DNA of 64,000 nt from an uncultured Prevotella sp. (GTDB taxonomy: Bacteria; Bacteroidota; Bacteroidia; Bacteroidales; Bacteroidaceae): assembly GCA_900770395.1 (NCBI GenBank), contig CAAGKM010000030.1, positions 558,001-622,000 on the forward strand. The letters are read 5' to 3'. Position 1 is the stretch's first letter, and each line of letters opens with the position of its first letter. A program made the position numbers and the translations under genes. The notes below the pieces were generated by a model. It saw nothing but the letters and a program-made list of their open reading frames with translations, made no database searches and was not told the origin of the DNA. Positions 35,603 through 45,090 of the stretch are shown piece after piece.

Positions 35603-38600
35603 TCATACAATAAAGTATTCTGCCCTCGGCGATGCTAAATACAGTCCGCAAACGGATGATTGTGGATACATTGCGCCATTCTCTGTCAGACTGATGCCTA
35701 TCTGTTTAAGATTTAGCAGCTTGTCGATGTTGAATATCTCCTTTTGGTCGGGCAGTGACGGATAGCCCACGGCAGGGCGTATGCCACGATAACAGGCTTT
35801 GTAGAACCGTTTGATGTCAGCAATCTCGTCGGGAGCATATCCCCATAACTGCTTGCGCACTTTGTGGTGCATCCATTCGCTGGCAGCCTCAGCCAATCGG
35901 TCGCATACGCTTTGCAGAAGCAATGCGTCGTAGTCGTTGCCCTCAGACTTGAGCGCCTCCAAACGGTTGAGAATATCCTTTGATATTGTAATGGCAAAGG
36001 CACCTATATGGTCGCCATAGCCTTTGGGTGCCACATAGTCGCAGAGTGAAAGACAGACGCCCTGCTTGTTTGGCTTTGCCTGACGTGGAGTGGCTATCTC
36101 CACAGACTTGCCCCCGCAGCAGGGACATCCCTCTTCGTGTCCGCACTCCACCATGATACTGTGGCTTGTGCCGTATGAGAGATAAAATCCAACAACAGCC
36201 TGAAGTGTTGCATGTTCTCTCACTAATTGGTTTATAAGTTCTTCGGCTTCCTGTTGAATGGATGTTGCCTCCGGGGTGCCGGGACTCACCCGCCACAGAT
36301 TGTAGAAATAGGTCCAGTTGATGTATGGACGCACCTCGGCAACAGCAATATTATGATATGTGCGAGTGCCTGTGTATGTGGGTTTGTCAATTGGCTCTTG
36401 TCCCCAGTCAATCACGGGACGTGTACTGTCGCTTGCCTTTTCCTGAGTCTGTGGCTGTCGCATTGTCTGTCGCAGCCTTTCCTGCTCTGTTTTTAGTATT
36501 GCAATCGCATTGTCGCGCTCATCGCCGAGCAGCTGCATAGCGATAATAGGGTTCTGTGCGGCATCTTTCACGTAGAACACTGGACCGTCGTAGAGCGGTG
36601 CAATCTTCACTGCGGTGTGGAGCGCCGATGTCGTGGCACCGCCGATGAACAGCGGAACAGTGATGCCAGCCTTTTTCAGCTCGGCTGCCACGTTGCACAT
36701 CTCGTCCAATGACGGAGTAATCAGCCCGCTAAGCCCTATGAAGTTAGCGCTCTTTTCTTTTGCGGCATTCACAATCTCGCTTGCCTCCACCATCACTCCG
36801 AGGTCGGTCACGTCGAAGTTGTTGCAGCCAAGCACCACTCCCGTGATGTTCTTTCCAATATCGTGAACGTCGCCTTTGACAGTGGCAAGCAGGAACTTGG
36901 GCTTTGGCGCGCCGTCAGTAGGCTCGCTCTGCTGCTGTGCCGTGTTGCCCGTCTGCTGTGCCATGCTGTTTTGCTGCATGGTTATCTCTCCCATCACTAT
37001 TCCCACCGCCTGTTTCATCGTTCTTGCCGACTTCACCACTTGCGGCAGGAACATCTTGCCGCTGCCGAAGAGGTCGCCCACGAGGGTCATGCCTTTCATC
37101 AGCGGTCCCTCGATTATTGATTGTGGAGTGGGGTAGGCGGCGAGCGCCTCTCTCATGTCCTCATCGAGATGCTCATTGTCGCCGCGCTGCAGCGATGCGA
37201 TGATTCTCTCTTCCAAAGTCATGGCGCTTCTCTGTTCGCTTTCCTCGTTTCTCACTCCACACTCCACGCTCTTGTCGCTGTATTTTGCGGCGGTCTCAAC
37301 CAATGTCTCGGCGGCATTATCCTTGCGGCACAGTATCACGTCCTCAAGTGCTGTGAGCAGGTCGGCAGGTATGTCGGCATACTGCACCTTCGATGTCGGA
37401 TTGACTATCGCCATGTCCATACCCCGTGATATTGCGTGGTAGAGGAACACCGAGTGCATTGCCTCGCGCAGATAATTGTTGCCGCGGAATGAGAACGAGA
37501 GATTGCTCACTCCGCCGCTTACCCTCGCGCCAGGCAGGTTGTGCTTTATCCACTCGGTAGCCTCGATGAAGTCGAGTGCATAGCGGTCGTGCTCTTTCAT
37601 TCCCGTGGCTATTGTTAGGATGTTGGGGTCGAATATTATGTCGTTGGGATTGATGCCTGCCTGCTCTGTAAGTAATTGGTAGGCACGGGCGCACACCTCT
37701 ATCTTGCGGCCGTATGTTGTTGCCTGTCCTTTCTCGTCGAATGCCATTACCACCATTGCGGCACCGTAGCTGCTTATAATCCTTGCGCGGCGCAGAAACT
37801 CCTCCTCACCTTCTTTCAGCGAGATGCTGTTCACCACCGCCTTGCCCTGGATGCACTTCAGTGCCGCCTCAATCACGTCAAACTTCGACGAGTCTACCAT
37901 CCACGGCACTCTCGCCACCTCGGGGTCGGACGCCATAAGGTTGAGGAAATGCGTCATCTCGGTTTTGGCGTCGAGCATTCCGTCGTCCATGTTGATGTCG
38001 AGGAGCATGGCTCCGTCTCTCACCTGTTTGCGGGCTATGGTGAGTGCCTCGTCATACTGTTTCTCGTTTATCAGCCGGAGAAATTTGCGGCTTCCTGCCA
38101 CGTTGCAGCGCTCTCCGACATTGATAAAGGTGCCCTCCATAGGGCTGAAGGCATCGATACCAGCCAGCCATGCCACCTTGGGAGTGTTGTCGTACTTATG
38201 TGCCGCCGCCTGACACTCGTGGCTCAGCATCCTGATGTGCTCGGGAGTGGTGCCGCAGCAGCCGCCCGCGATGTCCACCAGCCCCTCGCTCACCATTGTC
38301 CGCATATATGCCGCCATGCTCTCGGGTGTCTCGTCATATTCGCCGAGGGCGTTGGGGAGTCCTGCGTTTGGATAGGCGCTCACGTAGCACGGCGCCGCTT
38401 TGCGCAGCTGCTTGATGTAAGGCCACAGCTGTGCCGGACCGAACGAGCAGTTGATGCCTATTGACAGAGGACGGGCGAACATCACCGTTGCCACAAACGC
38501 CTCGATGCTCTGTCCTGTGAGCATACGGCCTGCGGCGTCGGCTATGGTTATCGACAGCATTATGGGTAACCGCCGTCCAATTTCTTTAAATACGCTCTCG

Positions 38601-39130
38601 GCAGCCATTATCGTGGCTTTTGCATTAAGTGTGTCGAAGATGGTCTCTATCAGCAGCACGTCAACGCCGCCCTCCGCCAATGCCCGTATCTGCTCACGGT
38701 AGGCATCAAACAGTTCGTCGTAGGTAACAGACCGCATCGCCGGGTCGTCAACGTTCGGACTCATGCTTGCTGTCTTGCCTGTAGGACCAATGCTGCCTGC
38801 CACAAAACGTGGTTTGTCTGGATTAAGTGCGGTCATGCGGTCGGCTTCCTCGCGTGCCAGCTGTGCCGCACGGCGGTTTATCTCCTCCACATATTGTTCC
38901 GTGTGGTATTCCGTCTGCGATATTCTCTGGGCGTTGAAGGTGTTGGTCTCAATGATGTCGGCTCCTGCCTCAAGGTATTCGCGGTGAATCTGGCGTATCG
39001 CATCGGGATTGGTGATTACCAGCATGTCGTTGTTGCCGCGTACCTCACCGTTCAGCCCTCTCTGCTGTATGAGTGCTCCCATTGAGCCGTCGAGCACCAT
39101 CACCCTTTCTTTCAGTATATCTTCAATCAT
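35603..39130 (-). CDS. metH: Cobalamin-dependent methionine synthase
   Basis: The 1175-residue protein has the full MetH order: homocysteine-binding barrel (zinc Cys in GINCSF and GGCCGTTPEHI), methyltetrahydrofolate pterin-binding domain (INVGERCNVAGSRKF), cobalamin cap and Rossmann domain with DVHDIGKNI (about residue 745), and the activation domain (GIRPAVGYPSLPDQ, ENGAMYPQSSVCGLYLASP). Two oddities are a Cys-rich insertion (CGHEEGCPCCGGK, 36107-36145) just before the activation domain, and a linker, VECGVRNEESEQRS at 37224-37275, encoded by a dispersed short repeat. It makes methionine and free tetrahydrofolate; metF lies 23 bp upstream. Confidence 0.96.
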   Translation of the reverse strand: MIEDILKERVMVLDGSMGALIQQRGLNGEVRGNNDMLVITNPDAIRQIHREYLEAGADIIETNTFNAQRISQTEYHTEQYVEEINRRAAQLAREEADRMTALNPDKPRFVAGSIGPTGKTASMSPNVDDPAMRSVTYDELFDAYREQIRALAEGGVDVLLIETIFDTLNAKATIMAAESVFKEIGRRLPIMLSITIADAAGRMLTGQSIEAFVATVMFARPLSIGINCSFGPAQLWPYIKQLRKAAPCYVSAYPNAGLPNALGEYDETPESMAAYMRTMVSEGLVDIAGGCCGTTPEHIRMLSHECQAAAHKYDNTPKVAWLAGIDAFSPMEGTFINVGERCNVAGSRKFLRLINEKQYDEALTIARKQVRDGAMLLDINMDDGMLDAKTEMTHFLNLMASDPEVARVPWMVDSSKFDVIEAALKCIQGKAVVNSISLKEGEEEFLRRARIISSYGAAMVVMAFDEKGQATTYGRKIEVCARAYQLLTEQAGINPNDIIFDPNILTIATGMKEHDRYALDFIEATEWIKHNLPGARVSGGVSNLSFSFRGNNYLREAMHSVFLYHAISRGMDMAIVNPTSKVQYADIPADLLTALEDVILCRKDNAAETLVETAAKYSDKSVECGVRNEESEQRSAMTLEERIIASLQRGDNEHLDEDMREALAAYPTPQSIIEGPLMKGMTLVGDLFGSGKMFLPQVVKSARTMKQAVGIVMGEITMQQNSMAQQTGNTAQQQSEPTDGAPKPKFLLATVKGDVHDIGKNITGVVLGCNNFDVTDLGVMVEASEIVNAAKEKSANFIGLSGLITPSLDEMCNVAAELKKAGITVPLFIGGATTSALHTAVKIAPLYDGPVFYVKDAAQNPIIAMQLLGDERDNAIAILKTEQERLRQTMRQPQTQEKASDSTRPVIDWGQEPIDKPTYTGTRTYHNIAVAEVRPYINWTYFYNLWRVSPGTPEATSIQQEAEELINQLVREHATLQAVVGFYLSYGTSHSIMVECGHEEGCPCCGGKSVEIATPRQAKPNKQGVCLSLCDYVAPKGYGDHIGAFAITISKDILNRLEALKSEGNDYDALLLQSVCDRLAEAASEWMHHKVRKQLWGYAPDEIADIKRFYKACYRGIRPAVGYPSLPDQKEIFNIDKLLNLKQIGISLTENGAMYPQSSVCGLYLASPRAEYFIV

Positions 39131-39153
39131 AACTAAACACTAATCACTGAACA

Positions 39154-40107
39154 CTAATAAACGTTTCTTGCTATTCTCTCTACGCTTGACGTTGCGTTGA
39201 TAGTATAGAAATGAATGCTCGGCACGTTGGCTGCCTTCAGCTCCTTTGCCTGCGCCGTGCCCCATTCCACTCCAAGCGCCTTCACGTCGTCATTGCTCTT
39301 GCAGCGTGCCATTTCCTTGGAAAGCTCCTCGGGCATGTCGATGTGGAAGGTCTTTGGCAGCAGTGTCGCCTGTGTAAGTGTTGTGAGCGGCTTGATACCT
39401 GGTATTATCGGCACAGTGATGCCTGCCTTTCTGCAACGGTTCACAAACTCGAAATACTTTTGGTTGTCGAAAAACATCTGTGTCACGATATATTCCGCTC
39501 CCATCTCCACCTTTTGTCTCAGGTGCTCCATGTCGGTCTCGGGGTTCATCGCCTCCTCGTGCTTCTCGGGATAGCCTGCCACTCCGTAGGTGAATGGCGC
39601 TGCCAATGGCTCAGTCTCTGTGCCGTCTGTCATCTTCCCGATGTTGAAGTCGTTCACCTGTCTGCATAGTCCGTCGGCGTGGCTGTGCCCGTCGGTGGCG
39701 GCAGTGAATTTGTTCTCGCCTTTCTGACGGTCGCCGCGCAGCACTAAGATGTCATTTATCCCTAAGTACGACAGGTCTATCAGCTCGTCCTCAATCTCCT
39801 GCCTACTGTAGCCTCCGCAGATGATGTGCGGCACGGTAGGTATCCCGTATCTGCCTTTCAGTGCTGCGGCGATAGCCACGGTCCCGGGCCGCTTTATCTC
39901 CGAGAAACATCTGAACATGCCGTTCTCTATCTGCTGGTAGACCACCTCGGTGCGGTGTGTTGTGATGTTGATATATGCCGGGTTGAATGCCATCAGCCTG
40001 TCGATGTTGCTGAATATGTTGTCGATGCTTTTGCCGCGCACTGGTGGCAGCACCTCGAACGAGAATGCCGTTGGGTGGCTGGATTTCAGAAATGATGCTA
40101 CGCTCAT
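39154..40107 (-). CDS. metF: Methylenetetrahydrofolate reductase
   Basis: The 317-residue TIM-barrel flavoprotein has the Glu in FSFEVLPPVRGK, VPHIICGGYSRQEIEDELIDL, ILVLRGDRQKGE and VTQMFFDNQKYFEFV of MetF. It reduces 5,10-methylene-THF to 5-methyl-THF, the substrate of MetH encoded next, so the pair is one methionine-pathway operon. The 23-bp junction contains aacactaa-type short repeats. Confidence 0.95.
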   Translation of the reverse strand: MSVASFLKSSHPTAFSFEVLPPVRGKSIDNIFSNIDRLMAFNPAYINITTHRTEVVYQQIENGMFRCFSEIKRPGTVAIAAALKGRYGIPTVPHIICGGYSRQEIEDELIDLSYLGINDILVLRGDRQKGENKFTAATDGHSHADGLCRQVNDFNIGKMTDGTETEPLAAPFTYGVAGYPEKHEEAMNPETDMEHLRQKVEMGAEYIVTQMFFDNQKYFEFVNRCRKAGITVPIIPGIKPLTTLTQATLLPKTFHIDMPEELSKEMARCKSNDDVKALGVEWGTAQAKELKAANVPSIHFYTINATSSVERIARNVY

Positions 40108-40161
40108 ATTTGTTTGTGTGTTATATTATTATAATGTCTTGTGTACACATGTTTAAAAATA

Positions 40162-40169
40162 CAAAGGTA
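40162..40169 (-). promoter_or_regulatory. metF-metH promoter -7 box
   Basis: A perfect TACCTTTG on the minus strand lies 54 bp before the metF start. No TTTG -33 box lies at the usual spacing. Confidence 0.5.
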
Positions 40170-40378
40170 CTGTAAAATTTTGATTAAAATGGGCAAAACG
40201 CATGAAAGTTAACTTTATTTTTGTTTTTGAGCCGACGAATTCACCTATATCATATTTATTTTGCAAGCTCCCTATTCTCATGACTCAACGGAAATGTTTG
40301 GAAAAAATGTTCAAATCTTTAGAAAATAAAGTTGAAAAGGCGAATAAAAAATGTTTTTTTTGCGCAGTGAAATTTTTA

Positions 40379-40515
40379 TACCAAACTTTGGGACGGACGT
40401 ACCAAACTTTTGAACAGACATCCCAAAGTTTTGAACGGACATCCCAAACTTTCGTATGAAAATATCTGTTGGACTTTGGAACAATATCAGTGTGACTTTG
40501 GAACAATTTCTGTTA
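40379..40515. repeat. 21/22-bp periodic repeat array
   Basis: Units beginning taccaaac or tcccaaa occur at 40379, 40400, 40421 and 40442, exactly 21 bp apart, with a shared ccaaa(c/g)ttt...gaac(g/a)gaca consensus. Two further units in opposite sense (gactttggaacaat at about 40472 and 40494) are 22 bp apart. The array fills part of the 741-bp gap between divergent metF and ompA. Both strands are open in some frames because 21 is a multiple of 3, but neither is likely to be a gene. Confidence 0.6.
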
Positions 40516-40658
40516 AGTGTTATAATCATAATTATGTAAATATTTCGAATGGCGACAAATTAGCTTGTTCATGTGCCGTTGTAATAAGAGCATGAGTGAT
40601 AGCCTCCTTGATAAATATAAAAAAATGATACTTTCCATTAAAAAAAATAGCATTTTGT

Positions 40659-40689
40659 TTTGGCGGTTCAATATTTATTGTTACCTTTG
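40659..40689 (+). promoter_or_regulatory. ompA promoter
   Basis: The -33 TTTG (40659-40662), a 19-bp spacer and the -7 TACCTTTG (40682-40689) match the consensus fully. They predict an unusually long leader of about 150 nt before the ompA ATG. Confidence 0.78.
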
Positions 40690-40848
40690 CAGCGAAATTT
40701 AGTATTCGCCTGTATTATAGAGGTATATAGTGCTTGTGAAAAATAGATAAAAAGTGACCTTGCATATTGCGGACATTTGGTTTAGGCTTTATATAATAAT
40801 TTGGTAAAAAATGATATTAATATAATTAATAATTTTATGTTTTAAACA

Positions 40849-42012
<1,164 letters not shown>

Positions 42013-42055
42013 TAACAGTTACCAGTTTTTTACTGGACAGATAATGAAAATAAAG

Positions 42056-42086
42056 CAGGCTGCACAATTTGTGCAGCCTGTCTTTT
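42056..42086 (+). terminator. Rho-independent terminator after ompA
   Basis: caggctgcacaa (42056-42067) pairs with ttgtgcagcctg (42069-42080), followed by tcttttt. It sits between convergent genes and could serve the minus-strand gene too. Confidence 0.85.
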
Positions 42087-42116
42087 TATTTAGCGTATAG
42101 CTCTTATGTCTTAAGT

Positions 42117-42650
42117 TTAATCAACGACAGTGACCCCCAATAGTCCGCGTCTCAGACACAGTGTCCATGGACGGTCTTTGCGCAGGTGATTGTATTTAGT
42201 GTGGCTTACCGGAATTTTCTTTATTGTTCCGTCGGCAAAGCATACCGTCGCATAATAGTATTGCGTGGTGCGGCCTGTGGTGCGGTATCGTCTGCCTGAG
42301 CGGTGCCCTGTACGGCGTGTCACCTGCTCTTTTTTCACTACGGTTACAATCTCCTCGTGACGTGATGACTCATCGGTGAAAGTACTGTTGGCGATAAGCG
42401 GCAGACCGTAGCTTGCGCATCCAACCACATATAGATGGCAGAGTGTCCTCATGATTTTGTCATTGCCAGCAAGCCACTGCCATCGTTCTCTGAGCAGCGG
42501 AAGGGTGACAATGGCAATGACTGCGGCGGCTGTCACCGGGAGCCACCATGCTACAATGGTTCTCTCATAGTAGACGTAGCCAATTACGGCCACCGCAAGA
42601 ATCAAGGTGGCAAAGGCAACACGTCCTGTGTAACGCAATTTACTTTTCAT
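42117..42650 (-). CDS. Two-helix membrane protein of unknown function
   Basis: The 177-residue protein has two hydrophobic helices at about residues 10-28 and 33-50 and perhaps a weaker one at about 68-85. A basic, Arg/Thr-rich soluble part follows (QVTRRTGHRSGRRYRTTGRTTQYYYATVCF) ending in a small beta-rich domain. No family was recognised; the tail looks like an OB or DUF3592-like fold, but this is weak. It lies alone between ompA and the divergent protease gene. Confidence 0.55.
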   Translation of the reverse strand: MKSKLRYTGRVAFATLILAVAVIGYVYYERTIVAWWLPVTAAAVIAIVTLPLLRERWQWLAGNDKIMRTLCHLYVVGCASYGLPLIANSTFTDESSRHEEIVTVVKKEQVTRRTGHRSGRRYRTTGRTTQYYYATVCFADGTIKKIPVSHTKYNHLRKDRPWTLCLRRGLLGVTVVD

Positions 42651-42760
42651 ATAACATTTTTTTATTTGTTGAATTTAGTATGCAAATATACACAATTATA
42701 TTTGTATTTTGATAGTTTTCGGCTTTTTTTTCTGGAAAAGTAAAATAATGATATGAATAT

Positions 42761-42791
42761 TTTGTCGATAAATAAAAAAGCAGTAATTTTG
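42761..42791 (+). promoter_or_regulatory. M48 protease gene promoter
   Basis: The -33 TTTG (42761-42764), a 19-bp spacer and the -7 TAATTTTG (42784-42791) fit the consensus. The earlier ATG at 42753 lies upstream of this promoter, so translation begins at 42831. Confidence 0.72.
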
Positions 42792-42830
42792 TACCGCAAA
42801 AAATTTAATAAAAATAATAAAAGGTATAAT

Positions 42831-43634
42831 ATGAGAAGAATTATCGCAAAATGCGCTGTGGCACTGTGCTGCATAGCGCTCTCTACGCCTGCAATGGCGC
42901 AGTTTAATCTGAAGAAGGCTGTTGGCGGAGCCGTGAAGGCAGCCAAGGCTGTCACGCTCACTGATGAGCAGATGAACGAGTATGTGAAGGAGTATATCGA
43001 CTGGATGGACAAGCACAATCCTGTGACAGATGCCAATAATCCATACACCATCCGTCTCAACAAGCTTACTGAGGGACTGAAGGATGTTGATGGTATTAAA
43101 CTCAACTTCAAGGTCTACGATGTGATTGACGTGAATGCCTTTGCCTGTGCTGACGGCAGTGTGCGTGTGTTCTCGTCATTGATGGATATCATGACTGATG
43201 ATGAGCTGCTTGGCGTGATTGGTCATGAGGTTGGTCACGTGGCACATCACGACTCAAAGAAGGGATTCCGCACGGCTTTGCTCACATCTGCTTTAAAAGA
43301 CGGGGTGGCATCAAGCAGCGGTAAGGCTGCCGCACTGACCGACTCACAGCTGGGCAGCTTAGGTGAGGCGCTTGTAAACTCCACTTATTCACAGAAGCAG
43401 GAGAAGGATGCCGATGACTACGGTTATGAGTTTTTGAAGAAATCGGGAAAGAACCCGTGGGCGATGGCTTACTCTTTCCGCCGCCTAAAGCAGATGCAGG
43501 ACGAGGCTGGCGCAAAGAAGACAAGCAAAGTGAACCAGCTGTTCTCAACACACCCCGACCTTGATATGCGAATCAAGCGCATGGAGGAGCGTGCCACTTC
43601 TGAAGGTATAGAGAAGCCTGCAGAGAAGAAGTAA
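42831..43634 (+). CDS. Secreted M48-family zinc metalloprotease
   Basis: The 267-residue protein has a signal peptide (MRRIIAKCAVALCCIALSTPAMA), the zinc motif HEVGH in LLGVIGHEVGHVAHHDSKKG, and the third ligand region EKDADDYGYEFL. It ends with the M48 feature LFSTHPDLDMRIKRMEE. This class (BepA/LoiP-like) acts in the periplasm in outer membrane protein quality control. It is monocistronic with its own promoter; the terminator at 43667 closes it. Confidence 0.9.
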   Translation: MRRIIAKCAVALCCIALSTPAMAQFNLKKAVGGAVKAAKAVTLTDEQMNEYVKEYIDWMDKHNPVTDANNPYTIRLNKLTEGLKDVDGIKLNFKVYDVIDVNAFACADGSVRVFSSLMDIMTDDELLGVIGHEVGHVAHHDSKKGFRTALLTSALKDGVASSSGKAAALTDSQLGSLGEALVNSTYSQKQEKDADDYGYEFLKKSGKNPWAMAYSFRRLKQMQDEAGAKKTSKVNQLFSTHPDLDMRIKRMEERATSEGIEKPAEKK

Positions 43635-43666
43635 AAATGTTTTAGAAGTGAAATATTCTAAAAATT

Positions 43667-43696
43667 AAAAAGAGGAGTTAAAAGCTCCTCTTTTTT
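43667..43696. terminator. Bidirectional terminator between M48 and MATE genes
   Basis: aaaaagaggag ... ctcctcttttt is a symmetrical hairpin with A- and T-runs on either side. It overlaps the end of the convergent MATE gene. Confidence 0.85.
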
Positions 43697-45012
43697 GTAA
43701 TATACCAATACACTCCCACGCATATCATTACCGAGAGCAGCGAGCCGGCAGGTGATGCCCATCCCATGGGGTAGAGTGTGTCGGGATAGCTTGCCGAGGC
43801 AATGTATGACATTGGTATGCGGACGCAAGCCATGGAGAGCACGTTGTGGATGAAAGAGATGATGGAGAGCCCGCAGGCGCAGAAATATCCGCTGTAGCAG
43901 AAATGTATGCCGGCAAACACGCAGTCCCATACGTAGGAGCGGAGATATTGGCTGCCGAGGACTATTACCCGTGACTCGTCGGTGAAGAGCGAGATTGTCT
44001 CTGGAGCATAGAGCTGCATAATGAACGATGACACAAGACCGAACACCACGGCAATTGCTGTGGCATAATGAAGAGTGGCACGGGCGCGGGCAATCTTGCC
44101 TGCGCCAATATTTTGGGCTGATATTGCCGACACGGTGGAGAGCATTGCCGAAGGAATGATGAATAGCACGCCGATGACTTTTTCAACTATGCCCACGGCG
44201 GCGGCATCGTTCAGTCCCCGCTCGTTGGCGATGATGGTGATTACGAGGAACGCTATCTGAATGAAACCGTCCTGCAATGACACGGGCACACCTATCTTCA
44301 GCACGTTGCCCATCACATCGCGGCGTGGAATAAGGTCATTGCATGTGATTCGTATACCTGCCTTGTTGCGGCGTATCATCAGCAGCGATATTGCCACGCT
44401 GACAGTTTGTGATAGGGTGGTTGCAAGTGCCGCTCCCATTGCGTCCATGTTTAGCGCTCCGATGAGAATCCAGTCAAGCACGATGTTAACCACGCAGGCT
44501 ACGGCGATGAAGTACATAGGACTCTTTGAGTCGCCAAGTCCGCGGAAGATAGAGGCAATTATGTTGTAGGCAACGATGAACGGCACGCCGATGAAACATA
44601 CCGTGAGATAAATCTTAGTGTTGGCAACTGCCTCAGTGGGTGTTGACATCGAGGAGACTATGTTGCCCGTGGCAATGAGCAGTGTCACTGCAAGAATTAC
44701 TGCGAACACCATGAAGAGGGTAATCGTGTTGCCGATAGCCTTTGCCACAGCTTTAGAGTCATGAGCGCCCACAGCCTTTGCCGTAACGACGGTGCTCCCC
44801 ATTGCAAGCCCCACGATTATCACGGTGACCATGTGCATCACCTGGCTGCCTATTGACACCGCCGTGATGCTGTCTACTCCGCAGTATCTGCCTATGAAAA
44901 ACAGGTCGGCAAGTCCGTAGAGTATCTGCATGAAATAGGACAGCAGATAGGGCAGTGAGAAGTTGATGATGTTGCGCCGCACGCTTCCGTGGGTGAGGTC
45001 TTTCCCGTTCAT
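43678..45012 (-). CDS. MATE-family multidrug exporter
   Basis: The 444-residue protein has twelve hydrophobic helices and MATE features: SLPYLLSYFMQILYGLADLFFIGRY near the N-terminus, VGAHDSKAVAKAIGNTITLF, and the internal repeat beginning GVPVSLQDGFIQIAFLVITIIAN. It exports cationic drugs or metabolites with sodium or proton exchange. It is a single gene flanked by terminators on both sides. Confidence 0.93.
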   Translation of the reverse strand: MNGKDLTHGSVRRNIINFSLPYLLSYFMQILYGLADLFFIGRYCGVDSITAVSIGSQVMHMVTVIIVGLAMGSTVVTAKAVGAHDSKAVAKAIGNTITLFMVFAVILAVTLLIATGNIVSSMSTPTEAVANTKIYLTVCFIGVPFIVAYNIIASIFRGLGDSKSPMYFIAVACVVNIVLDWILIGALNMDAMGAALATTLSQTVSVAISLLMIRRNKAGIRITCNDLIPRRDVMGNVLKIGVPVSLQDGFIQIAFLVITIIANERGLNDAAAVGIVEKVIGVLFIIPSAMLSTVSAISAQNIGAGKIARARATLHYATAIAVVFGLVSSFIMQLYAPETISLFTDESRVIVLGSQYLRSYVWDCVFAGIHFCYSGYFCACGLSIISFIHNVLSMACVRIPMSYIASASYPDTLYPMGWASPAGSLLSVMICVGVYWYITKKRSF

Positions 45013-45040
45013 TTATTTCGTTCTTTGTGTTTGCCTAAAA

Positions 45041-45071
45041 AGAGACAGTCGGCAAAATGCTGACTGTCTCT
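45041..45071. terminator. Terminator between GH3 and MATE genes
   Basis: agagacagtc ... gactgtctct forms a 10-bp stem, extended by an inner ggca/tgct pairing. It lies 20 bp after the GH3 stop, which is at 45091 on the minus strand. Confidence 0.75.
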
Positions 45072-45090
45072 ATATATAATTAATGTGTGA

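Noticed and set aside
40202..40459. Small plus-strand ORF with QTFERTS-like heptads
   Set aside because: The heptads follow from the 21-bp DNA repeat, and both strands are open; no ribosome binding or promoter supports translation.
40285..40529. Minus-strand ORFs with a repeated FGMSVQ unit
   Set aside because: Same repeat array read on the other strand.
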